DNA of 64,000 nt from Bacillota bacterium. Its GTDB lineage: Bacteria; Bacillota; Sulfobacillia; JACIYH01. The position numbers and the translations under genes were made by a program. Numbering within the stretch: position 1 is the first letter of the stretch; every line of letters begins with the position of its first letter. The stretch covers positions 1-64,000 of the forward strand of contig JASEFA010000007.1 of assembly GCA_030019365.1 (NCBI GenBank), in the 5' to 3' direction. Below the pieces are notes generated by a model. That model searched no databases. It was not told where the DNA came from and worked only from the letters and a program-made list of their open reading frames with translations. Shown here piece by piece: positions 41,546-50,788 of the stretch.

Positions 41546-43174
41546 TCAGGCGGGGACGGCCGGGATCAGTTCGGCGTCGAAGGTGATGAAGGGCTGCTCG
41601 ATGTCGGCCATGGCATTCACGATCAGCTCCACCAGACCGCCGTAATAGATCCCGCACTTCCGGGTGGCGTGGAAGTAATCGAGCAGGCCCCGCAGCTGAC
41701 CCTTGCAGTTGGAGCAGGGGGCGCACACGTACTTGGGTACGGAAGGATGCAGCTCTCCGGCGAAAGCCTCCAGGATCTGTTTGAACTTCATCCGGCCCGC
41801 CACCCCGCTGCGCCAGTCGGGAAAGTTGAGACCGTCCATGATGGCAAAGCCGCTGCCGCCCCCGCAGCAGTAGTTCTGGGTACCGCTCGGGCTCATCTCG
41901 CGGAACCCGGGGGCGATTCTGCGCAGGATGCGCCGTTGGGGCTCAACGATTCCCATCAGCCGCACGATGTTGCAGGGGTCGTGCAGCGTCACCGGGAAAT
42001 CGTTGCGCCGCGGGTCCAGCTGCAGCCGGCCGCTGGAAACCAAGTGGTCCAGCAGGGTGAGACAGCTCTCGCGGGGGATGTTGAACTCTCCGCCCAGGAT
42101 GCGGTCGGCTACCACGGTGAGGGCCTTGTGGGCATGGCCGCACTCGCCGATGACGATCTTCTTGACCTTGAGCTTCCTGGCCACTTCCGCATGCCTGCGG
42201 GCGATGCGGGCGAACTGGACGTCATCGTACCACACCCCATAGTTTACGGCGTCATAGCCGACCAGCTCGCTGGAGAGGGTCCAGCTTATCCCCGCCTTCT
42301 CCAGGACGATGGCGAACGCCTCCGGGTTTTCGGGCCAGGACAGGAACTCGCCGGCGTTGTGGATGAGGAGGATGTCGGCACCCTCCCTGTCGACGGGCCA
42401 CTCGAACCTCATGCCCGTCTTCTCCTCCACTTCTTCCTGCATCAGCTCGATGCTGTCCATGAGGGCCGCCGGAGTCATGCCGGTGCTCGATCCGGTCTTC
42501 AGTTGCTGCACGGTGCCCAGCCTGTGCAGCTCCGCGGGGGCCAGGCCCATCTCCTGGCTGAACACCTTGCGGATCTCCCGGGTGATGAGGGCGTTGCCGA
42601 TGCCTATGGGGCAAACCTGCGCGCACCGCCGGCACAGGGTGCACCGGTATGCCAGTTCCCCCAGGCGGGCCACCGTACGCCAGTTGAGGTCGATGTCGGC
42701 GCCCTGAAACCCACTCCAGATCCGCCCGCCCGGGGCCAGGTACTTCTTGATAATTCTCCTCAGCAACTCCGACCGGAAGGTGGGCCGGTAAATTTCTTGC
42801 CGGCCACTGGCCAGATAGATGGGACAGGCCTCGGCACAGGTCTGGCACTTGGCGCAGTAGTCCAGGCGCAACATGAGGGGGCCGAGGAAAGTCCAGTTGT
42901 CGTCGGCGGAAAGGAGCCTCCTCACGCCGTCGAGGAACCGGCGTACCAGCTGCTCTTCCTCTTCCCGGTTCTGGGGATGGGGCAGCCGCAGGGCGGTGAA
43001 CCCGTCCAGGGAATCGTCCAGGCGTTGCTTCTGGCTTTCCGTCAGTGATCGCAGGGGGGGCTGGCCCTCGGCGCCGTCATAGGGCGGCGGCAGGGGCACG
43101 AAATCGGCGGGATCGAGGCGGACCAGTTGACGGTCCGCTGCGGCCAGTTCGCGCGTGGTGATGGCTTTCCCCAT
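41546..43174 (-). CDS. dsrK: HdrD/DsrK-like iron-sulfur protein
   Basis: 542 residues. Two 4Fe-4S binding sites are CAKCQTCAEACPIYL and CTLCRRCAQVCPIGIGN (C-x2-C-x2-C-x3-CP each, about 110-200). Two CCG domains follow: one with GECGHAHKAL and HDPCNIVRLMG, the other with NYCCGGGSGFAIMDG and CAPCSNCKGQL. These bind the non-cubane [4Fe-4S] cluster at which HdrD/DsrK handles disulfides. It lies four bases after the DsrM-like gene, and with it should form a membrane complex passing electrons from menaquinol to a disulfide on the DsrC-like protein. Other HdrD homologues (TmcB, glycolate oxidase subunit) are alternatives, but the dsrC neighbour favours DsrK. Confidence 0.83.
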   Translation of the reverse strand: MGKAITTRELAAADRQLVRLDPADFVPLPPPYDGAEGQPPLRSLTESQKQRLDDSLDGFTALRLPHPQNREEEEQLVRRFLDGVRRLLSADDNWTFLGPLMLRLDYCAKCQTCAEACPIYLASGRQEIYRPTFRSELLRRIIKKYLAPGGRIWSGFQGADIDLNWRTVARLGELAYRCTLCRRCAQVCPIGIGNALITREIRKVFSQEMGLAPAELHRLGTVQQLKTGSSTGMTPAALMDSIELMQEEVEEKTGMRFEWPVDREGADILLIHNAGEFLSWPENPEAFAIVLEKAGISWTLSSELVGYDAVNYGVWYDDVQFARIARRHAEVARKLKVKKIVIGECGHAHKALTVVADRILGGEFNIPRESCLTLLDHLVSSGRLQLDPRRNDFPVTLHDPCNIVRLMGIVEPQRRILRRIAPGFREMSPSGTQNYCCGGGSGFAIMDGLNFPDWRSGVAGRMKFKQILEAFAGELHPSVPKYVCAPCSNCKGQLRGLLDYFHATRKCGIYYGGLVELIVNAMADIEQPFITFDAELIPAVPA

Positions 43175-43177
43175 CGT

Positions 43178-44116
43178 TCACTCCACCTCGCGGGCCAGTT
43201 CAGCCCACGTCTTTTTCTTCCCGGGATTGGATATGTGGGGGGCGGACCACCCCACCGGCCGGTTCAGGGCGGCGGCAACCTTTCGCTCGTATGCGGGCCC
43301 CAGGTTGGGACTGTCGTCCCAGCGCACGTGATGGTAGGTGAACCACTTGCCGATGAAGTGGCTCATGTGGGTGAAGGGCAGGTAGACCAGGAACAGCCCG
43401 AGCAGCACCATTTCGCCGGCCACGGCGGGCGGGACGGGGGTGGCGGGAGCCGAGTCGAAAACTCCCCGCACGAAGCCCCGGGCCAGGGCAAAGGATGGGT
43501 CAACGCACAGCCAGGTGACAAACCAGGTTACCGCCAGCGCCAGGATGAAGCCCACGTTGAAGTAGTCCGCCGGTGCGGTCAGAGACCGTAAATCCCGGTT
43601 CGCCAACCGCCTGGCCAGGACACCCAGACCTCCCAGAATCACCAGCAGCATGCCGGCCAGGCCGAAACCGAGGGTCAGGTAGTGCAGGATGGCCGGCGCG
43701 AGGCCGGAGCTGGCGGCTGCGGCGGGACCCCCGGGTAACGGTCCGGCCGCTCCCGCCACCCCACCCGCCGCCAGCAGGAGCAGGAAGACGGCCACGCAGT
43801 AGATGCCCAGGTGAAAGGGATAGGAAACCATCCACATCTTGCGGTTGTGGTGCCAGAGCCCCGCATGCAGGAATATCTCAGAAAGCATGACCTTCAGGTC
43901 GCCCAAGAACGATGTCTTCCGGGGCCGCCTCCACCAATCCGGCTCTTCGTAGTACGACCCGCCGTAGGGCTTCCCCGCCTCGTGGGGAACGGGGTACAGT
44001 TCCCACCGCAGGTGCATGGGGGCGCGGGAGTAGCGTACCGCCCTCACCGCCAGGCCCAGCGCGAAGACTGCCACACACAACAGGCAAAACCCCTGGGAAA
44101 CAGACAAATCATGCAC
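43178..44116 (-). CDS. dsrM: DsrM/NarI-like membrane cytochrome b
   Basis: 312 residues with about five to six membrane helices. LGDLKVMLSEIFLHAGLWHH and NRKMWMVSYPFHLGIYCVAV are the NarI/DsrM signatures with heme-ligating His. A second His cluster is in FTHMSHFIGKWFTYHHVRWD, and LVILGGLGVLARRLANRDLR lies between. The YEEPDWWRRPRKTSFLGD segment is cytoplasmic. It should take electrons from menaquinol and pass them to the DsrK-like subunit encoded next. Upstream it is 52 bases from the dsrC-like gene. Confidence 0.83.
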   Translation of the reverse strand: MHDLSVSQGFCLLCVAVFALGLAVRAVRYSRAPMHLRWELYPVPHEAGKPYGGSYYEEPDWWRRPRKTSFLGDLKVMLSEIFLHAGLWHHNRKMWMVSYPFHLGIYCVAVFLLLLAAGGVAGAAGPLPGGPAAAASSGLAPAILHYLTLGFGLAGMLLVILGGLGVLARRLANRDLRSLTAPADYFNVGFILALAVTWFVTWLCVDPSFALARGFVRGVFDSAPATPVPPAVAGEMVLLGLFLVYLPFTHMSHFIGKWFTYHHVRWDDSPNLGPAYERKVAAALNRPVGWSAPHISNPGKKKTWAELAREVE

Positions 44117-44168
44117 CCCCCGCTTCCGGCTGCATCAGGCAGGACCCAGAGTCATCCCCGCCCCCGGC

Positions 44169-44513
44169 CTACGCAGGGTCGGTGCCGCACCCCAGGTACC
44201 CCAGCTCGGGGAACCACTTCACACCCGCCACCCGACAGGCAGTCTGCACGGGACGCTGGGGGAACAGGACCGCAAGGGCAGTCGCACTCATCCCCGTAAC
44301 CCGGCAGATGTCCTTGACCCAGGGCGGCGCCCCGAACATGGCGACGTGCTGACGGACGTAATACAGCACCTTCCAGTGATCTTCGCTTAGCTCCGGAATC
44401 CCTTCTTCTTTGGCCATTCGCCGGGCCAATGCTTCGTCCCATCCGTCCGGATCGACCAGGAAACCATGTTCGTCCAGCTGCACCCTGGCCAAACCGTGCT
44501 CCAATAGCTGCAC
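44169..44513 (-). CDS. dsrC: DsrC/TusE-family sulfur-carrier protein with altered C-terminal arm
   Basis: 114 residues. DEHGFLVDPDGWDEALARRM, GIPELSEDHWKVLYYVRQH and PPWVKDICRVTGMS are the DsrC fold. The C terminus reads RPVQTACRVAGVKWFPELGY then LGCGTDPA. Canonical DsrC has two Cys ten residues apart, the last being penultimate. Here Cys93 and Cys109 are separated by 15 residues, and four residues follow Cys109. Cys70 is a third. It probably carries sulfur or forms a disulfide that DsrMK reduces. GTG 44513 has GGGGAGGGA upstream. No dsrAB is in the window. Confidence 0.85.
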   Translation of the reverse strand: MQLLEHGLARVQLDEHGFLVDPDGWDEALARRMAKEEGIPELSEDHWKVLYYVRQHVAMFGAPPWVKDICRVTGMSATALAVLFPQRPVQTACRVAGVKWFPELGYLGCGTDPA

Positions 44514-44867
44514 CGGTCTCCCTCCCCTGCCCGCCTTCTCTGCCGCCCCGATCTCCGAGGCCTCCGGTCCTGGCCTGGCTCGGGTCGGCCGGGGGCATCT
44601 CCTGCACAGTCATATCATACCAGCTACACCGTCACCACTCAATATAGTTCCACCTGTCGGGTAGAACATCCTCCCATGCCCGTCCAGAATGCTGCCCCTA
44701 AGATAGAGCGAGGGGCCCCGCCAGGTCTTTGCGAAGGTCTGCTCAGTCACACAACCAGAGCGAACTTCATGGTACGCCTTTGCATTGACATCGCATCACT
44801 GTGGGGATACCATGATTGCGAAATGTTAATAATCCCTTATACTTCTCTGGCTTAAGGAAGGGAAGCC
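44514..44867. other. Divergent regulatory region between dsrC and merR
   Basis: 354 bases, the upstream region of both genes. It contains the dsrC ribosome binding site, a rightward promoter (44785-44813) and no gene. I saw no sigma-54 element. Confidence 0.55.
44785..44813 (+). promoter_or_regulatory. SigA-type promoter of the MerR-like regulator
   Basis: TTGACA (44785-44790), 17-base spacer, TACCAT (44808-44813). The start point would fall near 44820, leaving about 48 bases of leader. Confidence 0.55.
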
Positions 44868-45284
44868 ATGCCCGACCAGGTCGATCCCACCAGACCCCTC
44901 TACACGATAAGCGTGGTAGCGGACGTCCTCGGCCTCCACCCGGAGAGCCTCCGGGAATGGGAACGACGGGGTTTCCTGAGGCCCGCCCGTCGCAGCGGTC
45001 AAAGGTTGTATTCCGACGACGACCTGCGCCGCCTGAGGTTCATTCAGAGCCTTACCGCTGAAGGCCTCAATCTGGCCGGCGTGGCCCATATCCTCGGCCT
45101 CTACCCCTGCTGGTTCTTCAACGGGTGCCCCAGTTGCATGAGGCGCACCGACCGGGTCGGGTGCGCCAAACGGTGCTGGCGGGAAGAAAACATGTACTGC
45201 ACGGTGGCCCTTGACGAGCAACCCCCGTGCCATACCTGTCCCTACCGTCCGCAAGCCTCTTGCGCAAGCACTGCGGCCCACTGA
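44868..45284 (+). CDS. MerR-family regulator with nine-cysteine tail
   Basis: 138 residues. The N-terminal MerR winged helix is YTISVVADVLGLHPESLREW and RRGFLRPARRSGQRLYSDDD. After LNLAGVAHILGLYP the tail holds nine Cys: 81, 87, 90, 99, 103, 111, 121, 124, 132 (GCPSC, GCAKRC, PCHTC patterns). No coiled-coil dimer helix of normal length is seen. The Cys could bind an Fe-S cluster or a metal, making it a redox or metal sensor. ATG 44868 has AAGGAAGGGAAG upstream. It is divergent from the dsrC-M-K genes, which it may control. Confidence 0.85.
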   Translation: MPDQVDPTRPLYTISVVADVLGLHPESLREWERRGFLRPARRSGQRLYSDDDLRRLRFIQSLTAEGLNLAGVAHILGLYPCWFFNGCPSCMRRTDRVGCAKRCWREENMYCTVALDEQPPCHTCPYRPQASCASTAAH

Positions 45285-45345
45285 CTTCCGGGCCGCAGGT
45301 CTTCCCGTGATCCCTCTCACACACAGGGCCACCCGGCCGAGGCGC

Positions 45346-45780
45346 TCACGTTGTCGCCAGCGCGGCGAGGACGCCCAGGGCGACCCCGGCCAGGGCCTCC
45401 AGCGGGCTGTGCCCCAGCAGCTCCCGCAAGCGCGCGGGAGGGATGGTACGCCCGCGGTAGAGGTCCTCCAGAATCTTGTTCAGCACCTCGGCATGCTGGC
45501 CCACCGCCTGCCGCACGCCTGTGGCGTCATACACCACGATGGAGGCGAACACCAGGGATACCGCAAAGAGCGGGCTTTCCCACCCCACCGTGCGTCCGGT
45601 GGCGGTGACCAGGGCGGAGACGAACGCCGTGTGGGAGCTGGGCATGCCCCCCGTTCCCACCAGGCGGGCCACATCGACGCGACGCTGCAGCAGGAGCACC
45701 AGCAGGAACTTCAGGACCTGGGCAGCAATCCAGGCGAGCACACTCGCCCTCAACACCGTGTTCGCCAGCAAGGCCGACAA
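45346..45780 (-). CDS. Divergent PAP2-family membrane protein (YuiD-like)
   Basis: 144 residues with about four membrane helices. LVGTGGMPSSHTAFVSALV is the PSSH signature of the DUF212/PAP2 relatives, and SIVVYDATGVRQAVGQHAEV and LGHSPLEALAGVALG are also typical of the family. Members are thought to be lipid phosphatases, but the role is unproven. It stands alone between the MerR gene and the peptide-uptake cluster. Confidence 0.93.
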   Translation of the reverse strand: MSALLANTVLRASVLAWIAAQVLKFLLVLLLQRRVDVARLVGTGGMPSSHTAFVSALVTATGRTVGWESPLFAVSLVFASIVVYDATGVRQAVGQHAEVLNKILEDLYRGRTIPPARLRELLGHSPLEALAGVALGVLAALATT

Positions 45781-45896
45781 CCCGATCTCACCACCAGCTC
45801 CGTCCCCTTCAAGGGGGCTCTCAGGCTCCCACCTTATCGAACCTGTGCCGCCCCGTCAAGCCCCGTGCCACAAGCTCACGGCTCACGTTTGCCACC

Positions 45897-46724
45897 TTAA
45901 GCTCCAGGCATGGCGCCCCTTCTCCCGGCCGCCGCCTCCACCAGGGCCCGGAAGATAGCCAGCATGGGGGGTCGGCCGAGCATGCGTTCGGGGTGAAACT
46001 GCAGCCCGACGATCCAGGCACCCTCCGCCTCGATGGCTTCGATGATCCCATCCGGTGCCCGGGCGGCCACCCGGAAGCCGGGGGCCACCCGGCGCACGGC
46101 CTGCCGGTGAAACGAGTTCACGGCCAGGTCGGGCCGTCCGCCCGCCTCTGGCCGTCCGCCCGGCTCTGGCCGCCCGCCCGGCTCCTGCCCCTCGACCGGC
46201 TCCCGCGCAGAGGGCTGGCCCAGCGCTCTTTCCAGCAGCGTTCCTCCTTCCACCCGGACGCCATGGGCGGGGATCTCGCCCGGCTGGGGCCACTGCTGGT
46301 GCTCCAGGGTACCCGGGCACTCCGCGGCCAGGGCGCGGTAGGTACTGCCCCCGTATACCTCATTTATGGTCTGCATGCCCCGGCATATCCCCAGGATGGG
46401 GAGCCCGCGGGCGCGGGCCACCCTTATGTAGGCGCTGTCCGATTCGTACCGCCGGGGGTTTATCTCCCGCAACTCCGGAAGCAGGGGCTGTTCCAGCAGG
46501 CGGGCCGGCAGGGGGCCGCCGCCTGTGACCAGCAGCCCGTGCAGGTGGGCCATCAGCCCGGAAGCATCCTCCTCATCAAGGACCGGGAGCAGCACCGGCC
46601 ATCCTCCCGCCACCTCTACCACCCGCACGTATTCCTGGCGGACGTAGTACAGGGCCGCACCAGGCTGCAGGCTGTCCTCGTCGCCCCAGTCGGACGAGAC
46701 CGTCACCCCGATGAGCGGCTTCAC
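45897..46724 (-). CDS. PuuD-type gamma-glutamyl hydrolase (class I glutamine amidotransferase-like)
   Basis: 275 residues. [13 protein letters not shown] opens the peptidase C26 family. GLLVTGGG is the oxyanion region, [20 protein letters not shown] carries the nucleophile Cys, and [11 protein letters not shown] the catalytic His with Glu. These enzymes cleave gamma-glutamyl amides such as gamma-glutamyl-GABA. A low-complexity insertion of tandem [12 protein letters not shown] units (about residues 180-205, DNA near 46135-46200) lies on the surface between core strands. GTG 46724 overlaps the oppF stop (GTGA), so it is the last gene of the peptide operon. It may process imported gamma-glutamyl or peptidoglycan-derived peptides. 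Confidence 0.88.
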   Translation of the reverse strand: MKPLIGVTVSSDWGDEDSLQPGAALYYVRQEYVRVVEVAGGWPVLLPVLDEEDASGLMAHLHGLLVTGGGPLPARLLEQPLLPELREINPRRYESDSAYIRVARARGLPILGICRGMQTINEVYGGSTYRALAAECPGTLEHQQWPQPGEIPAHGVRVEGGTLLERALGQPSAREPVEGQEPGGRPEPGGRPEAGGRPDLAVNSFHRQAVRRVAPGFRVAARAPDGIIEAIEAEGAWIVGLQFHPERMLGRPPMLAIFRALVEAAAGRRGAMPGA

Positions 46725-47761
46725 GTCCCGGTTCCCTCCCTGGAGTAGAGATGGCAGGCTACCCGGTGGGCGGTGCGATCCTGTCCGGCGACGGTCACCA
46801 GCGCCGGCACCTCGTTCTCGCAGCCGGGCTGCCGGCTCGGGCAGCGGGTGTGAAACCTGCACCCGGAGGGCGGATCGATGGGGGTGGGAACAGTGCCCTG
46901 CAGGATGATCCTCTGCCGTCGATAGGTGCGCTCCACGCTGGGGATGGCAGAAAGCAGGGCCTGGGTGTAAGGATGCAGGGGGTGGGCGAACAGCTCCCCC
47001 GTAGGGGCAATCTCCACCACCTTCCCCAGGTACATCACCGCCACCCGGTGGCTGACGTGAAACACCACGCTGAGGTCGTGGGCAATGAACAGGTAGGCCA
47101 GGCCCAGGTCAGCCTGGAGCTCCTGCAGCAGGTTGACTATCTGGGCCTGCACGGAAACGTCCAGGGAAGAGAGAGGCTCGTCGGCCACCACGAACCTGGG
47201 ACGCATGGCCAGGGCTCGCGCCACCCCGATACGCTGGCGCTGACCACCGCTGAACTGATGGGGGTACTGATCGATGTGGCGCTCGTTGAGCCCAACCCGC
47301 CGCAGGAGCACCACTGTTTCCGCCTCCCGCTCGCCCAGAGGGACACCCCGCTGGGCCAGGGCCACTCCGATGATCTGACGCACGGTGTGGCGCGGGTTGA
47401 GAGAGCTGTACGGATTCTGGAAGATGATCTGGACTTCCCGGCGCAGTACGCGCGGACTCAAGCTGCCCGGGCCCCACAGGGGCTGTCCCGCGAACCAGAC
47501 CTGGCCGGCAGTGGGAGGATACAGGCCCACCACGGTGCGTCCCAGGGTGGTCTTGCCGCATCCCGACTCCCCCACCAACCCCAGTGTCTCCCCCGGGAAG
47601 ACCTCCAGGTCTACCTCATCGACAGCCCGTACCGTTCGGTCGCGAGCTCCCGCCATCAGGCGGGCGAGCACGGTGCTGCGCAGGGGGAAATGCTTGGTCA
47701 GGCCGCGGGCCCGCATCAGGGCCTGGCCATCGGCCGGGAGCCCTGCTTCAGGAGCCGGCAA
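46721..47761 (-). CDS. oppF: Oligopeptide/dipeptide ABC transporter ATPase OppF/DppF
   Basis: About 346 residues. [20 protein letters not shown] is Walker [19 protein letters not shown] and [19 protein letters not shown] the Q-loop and signature, [17 protein letters not shown] Walker B. The Cys-rich C-terminal region ([17 protein letters not shown]) is the Opp/Dpp hallmark that can hold an Fe-S cluster. The start is set at TTG 47761, eight bases after GGGAGG; ATG 47716 ([10 protein letters not shown]) is an alternative. It powers peptide uptake with OppD. Confidence 0.94.
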   Translation of the reverse strand: MPAPEAGLPADGQALMRARGLTKHFPLRSTVLARLMAGARDRTVRAVDEVDLEVFPGETLGLVGESGCGKTTLGRTVVGLYPPTAGQVWFAGQPLWGPGSLSPRVLRREVQIIFQNPYSSLNPRHTVRQIIGVALAQRGVPLGEREAETVVLLRRVGLNERHIDQYPHQFSGGQRQRIGVARALAMRPRFVVADEPLSSLDVSVQAQIVNLLQELQADLGLAYLFIAHDLSVVFHVSHRVAVMYLGKVVEIAPTGELFAHPLHPYTQALLSAIPSVERTYRRQRIILQGTVPTPIDPPSGCRFHTRCPSRQPGCENEVPALVTVAGQDRTAHRVACHLYSREGTGT

Positions 47762-48824
47762 CAGCCACACCTCCCGTAGCGTGCCTGAGGCAACGCGCCA
47801 CTCTCCCCCGACCCACCGGCGCCAGCGGGGGAGGCTCCCTCTCGCAGTCCCCCAGCCGCACATCGCAGCGGGGGAAGAAGGCACAGCCCGGTGCCAGGTG
47901 GGCCAGATCGGGCACCACGCCCGGGATGGGGACCAGCCGCCGCCTTTCCGTCAACCTGGGGATGGAGCGCAGCAGGCCGCGGGTGTACGGGTGCGTGGGG
48001 TCTTCCAGGACGGCCTCGGTGCTGCCCCACTCCACGATCTGGCCCGCGTACATCACCGCTATCTCGTGGCAGAACTCGGCCGCCACCGCCAGGTCGTGAG
48101 TCACCAGGATGATGGCGGTGCCGCGGTCCCGGTTGATCCGTCTCATGAGGTCCAGGATCTGGGCCTGGATGGTGACGTCCAGGGCCGTGGTGGGCTCGTC
48201 GGCCAGAAGCAGGGCCGGCCGGCAGGCCAGGGCGATGGCGATGAGCACCCGCTGCTGCATACCACCGCTGAACTGGTGGGGGTACTCCAGGTGACGGGTA
48301 TCCGGCGACGGTATGCCCACCTCCCGCATGAGGGCCAGTACCATCTCCCGCTCCCGGCGCCGGTGCTTTCCCAGCAGGCTGGCGGGAAATCCGGGCAGCA
48401 GCCCGTGTACCCGCAGGGACTCGGCGATCTGGTCTCCCACCCGGTAGGCGGGATTGAGGGTGGACATGGGATCCTGGAACACCATGGCGATGTCCCTGCC
48501 CCGGATGCCCCGCATCTGGGCGGGGGTCTTCCTGAGCAGGTCCTCCCCCTGGAAGCGGACCTCGCCCGCCACCACTTTCCCCGGGTGGGGAACCAGGCGC
48601 ATGATGGAGAGTAAAGTGGCACTCTTTCCGCAGCCGGATTCTCCCACCAGCCCCAGGATACCTCCCCGCCCCAGCTGCAGGGAGACATCGCGCACCGCCT
48701 GCACCCTCCCCTTTTCCGTCGGGTAGACGGTGCTCAGGCCCCGCGCGTCCAGGAGGGGAACCTCCTCCGGCGGGACCTCGCGGGTGCGCCCAGCCAGCGC
48801 ACCGGTGTGCGGAAGCGTCTCCAT
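47748..48824 (-). CDS. oppD: Oligopeptide/dipeptide ABC transporter ATPase OppD/DppD
   Basis: 358 residues. [20 protein letters not shown] is Walker [19 protein letters not shown] the Q-loop, [18 protein letters not shown] the signature and [19 protein letters not shown] Walker B. The C-terminal Cys region [17 protein letters not shown] is present. ATG 48824 has GAAGGTGG upstream and begins two bases after the oppC stop. It forms a heterodimeric ATPase with the next gene product. Confidence 0.95.
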   Translation of the reverse strand: METLPHTGALAGRTREVPPEEVPLLDARGLSTVYPTEKGRVQAVRDVSLQLGRGGILGLVGESGCGKSATLLSIMRLVPHPGKVVAGEVRFQGEDLLRKTPAQMRGIRGRDIAMVFQDPMSTLNPAYRVGDQIAESLRVHGLLPGFPASLLGKHRRREREMVLALMREVGIPSPDTRHLEYPHQFSGGMQQRVLIAIALACRPALLLADEPTTALDVTIQAQILDLMRRINRDRGTAIILVTHDLAVAAEFCHEIAVMYAGQIVEWGSTEAVLEDPTHPYTRGLLRSIPRLTERRRLVPIPGVVPDLAHLAPGCAFFPRCDVRLGDCEREPPPLAPVGRGRVARCLRHATGGVAVAGS

Positions 48825-48826
48825 CT

Positions 48827-49687
48827 TCAATCCACCTTCAGCCGGGGATCCAGGAGATCGCGCAGGGCCTCTCCCAGCAGGTTGATGGACAACACCAGGA
48901 TCACCAGGGCCAGCCCGGGCAGGGTCGATACCCACCATGCCGTCATCATGTAGCGGTGCCCGTCGTTGACCATGGATCCCCAGGCGGGAATGCGGGGCGG
49001 GATGCCCAGTCCCAGGAAGCTCAGCGAGGATTCCATGACGATCATGTTACCCATGCGCAGCGTGCCCAGCACCAGGATGGAGTGAACGATGTTGGGAAGG
49101 ATCTCGGAGACGATGATGGCCAGATGGGAGCGACCCAGGGCCCGGGCGGCTTCCACGTACTCTCTGGTCTTCTCGGACATGACCTCCGCCCGCGCCAGCC
49201 GGTAGAACTCCACCCACCCCTTGAAGCTCAAGGCCCAGATCAGGTTCCAGAACCCCGGGCCGATCATCGCCATGGCCCCGATGGCGAATATGAGATAGGG
49301 AAACGCCAGGAGGAGATCGGCGAAGCGGGAAAGCACCTCGTCGAAGGGCCCCCGGAAGTAGCCCGCCGCCGTCCCCAGCCCGGTACCCACCACCACCGAG
49401 ATGAGAATGGTGAGCAGCCCCACCAGCAGGGAAACCCGCGCCCCGTATATCACGCGGGAGAGGATGTCCCGCCCCAGCTGATCCGTGCCCAGGGGGAACT
49501 CCCCCGTCCAGGTGGGAGCCCGGAGGCGCTCGGCCAGCCGGACCCTCTCCGGAGAATGGGGGGCCACCCAGGGAGCCAGGACGGCAGCCGCCACGTAGGC
49601 CAGTATCACCACTGCTCCCACGACGGCGCTGGGGTGACGGGCCAGCTTACGCAGGAAAGCCCCCAGATTGCGCAGGGACATCCCCAC
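48827..49687 (-). CDS. oppC: Oligopeptide/dipeptide ABC transporter permease OppC/DppC
   Basis: 286 residues with six membrane helices. FPLGTDQLGRDILSRVIYGA is the DppC/OppC signature, and the EAA loop is REYVEAARALGRSHLAIIVS. SSLSFLGLGIPPRIPAWGSM is the typical C-terminal part. It pairs with OppB to form the channel. The start is 49687, with ATG 49681 as an alternative. Confidence 0.95.
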   Translation of the reverse strand: MGMSLRNLGAFLRKLARHPSAVVGAVVILAYVAAAVLAPWVAPHSPERVRLAERLRAPTWTGEFPLGTDQLGRDILSRVIYGARVSLLVGLLTILISVVVGTGLGTAAGYFRGPFDEVLSRFADLLLAFPYLIFAIGAMAMIGPGFWNLIWALSFKGWVEFYRLARAEVMSEKTREYVEAARALGRSHLAIIVSEILPNIVHSILVLGTLRMGNMIVMESSLSFLGLGIPPRIPAWGSMVNDGHRYMMTAWWVSTLPGLALVILVLSINLLGEALRDLLDPRLKVD

Positions 49688-49765
49688 CTGGAGGCGGGCG
49701 AAATCCCAGGTGCTGCGATGGCGCTCAACGGCGACCGGTAGCTCTTCCGAGACCCCCGCCCCCTC

Positions 49766-50776
49766 TCACAGGCTGATCCTGGGGTTGAGGTAAGTGTACA
49801 GCACGTCCGTGGCGAGATTGACCAGCACGAAGGTAAGGGCATACACCATCACCGACCCCTGCACCAGAGGGTAGTCACGGGCGAAGATGGCGTCCACCAC
49901 CAGCCGGCCCAGTCCCGGCCAGCCGAAGATGGTCTCCACGATCATATTGCCGCCCAGCAGGGTTCCCACCTGCAAGCCCACCACCGTGACCGTGGGGATG
50001 AGGGCGTTGCGCAGGGCGTGGCGAATGATAACCGCCCGCTCCGCCACCCCCTTGGCCCGGGCCAGGAGCACATAGTCGGTGCGGAGCACCTCCAGCATGC
50101 TCGACCGCACCACCCGGGCCACCACTGCCGCCACGCCGGCCCCCAGGGTGACCGAGGGCAGCACCAGGTGCCGCAGGGCATCCCCCAGGGCGGGGAGATT
50201 GGCCGTGAGCAGGGCATCCACCACGAACAGCCCCGTGATGGTGTGCGGTTGCAGGCCGTACGCGACGCGTCCCGAGGTGGGAAACCATCCCAGATGCAGG
50301 GAAAACACGATGATACAGATGATCCCCAGCCAAAAGGCGGGCATGGAGATACCCAGAAAGGCGCCCGCCATGCTGGCCCGGTCCAGCACGGAATACTGAC
50401 GGACGGCGGAGACCACCCCGATGGGCAGAGCCACCACCAGGGCAAACAGCAGGGAGAATACGGCCAGCTCCACCGTGGCCGGGATGGTCTCCGCGATGAC
50501 GTCGATCACCGGGCGGGAGCGAAATATGGAGTAACCCAGGTCCCCGCGCGCCAGCCGTCCCAGGTAGAGGGCAAGCTGCACCGGCAGTGGCTTGTCGAGA
50601 TGAAACTGCGCCCGCAGCATCTCGATCTCCGCCTGCGACACTCCCCCGGCCTCCCCGATCATGATGTCCACCGGGTCGCCGGGCATGAAGCGCATGAAGG
50701 CGAAGACCACCACGGCGATACCCACCGTGATGGGTATGGCCGCCAGGACCCGCTCCAGTATCCGTACTCCCCGCAC
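49766..50776 (-). CDS. oppB: Oligopeptide/dipeptide ABC transporter permease OppB/DppB
   Basis: 336 residues with six membrane helices. FAFMRFMPGDPVDIM opens it, LPVQLALYLGRLARGDLG marks the periplasmic start, and the EAA loop is TDYVLLARAKGVAERAVIIR. ETIFGWPGLGRLVVDAIFAR and DYPLVQGSVMVYALTFVL are typical. Its product forms the peptide channel with OppC. The gene lies 12 bases after oppA. Confidence 0.95.
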   Translation of the reverse strand: MRGVRILERVLAAIPITVGIAVVVFAFMRFMPGDPVDIMIGEAGGVSQAEIEMLRAQFHLDKPLPVQLALYLGRLARGDLGYSIFRSRPVIDVIAETIPATVELAVFSLLFALVVALPIGVVSAVRQYSVLDRASMAGAFLGISMPAFWLGIICIIVFSLHLGWFPTSGRVAYGLQPHTITGLFVVDALLTANLPALGDALRHLVLPSVTLGAGVAAVVARVVRSSMLEVLRTDYVLLARAKGVAERAVIIRHALRNALIPTVTVVGLQVGTLLGGNMIVETIFGWPGLGRLVVDAIFARDYPLVQGSVMVYALTFVLVNLATDVLYTYLNPRISL

Positions 50777-50788
50777 CGCAATCCCCCG

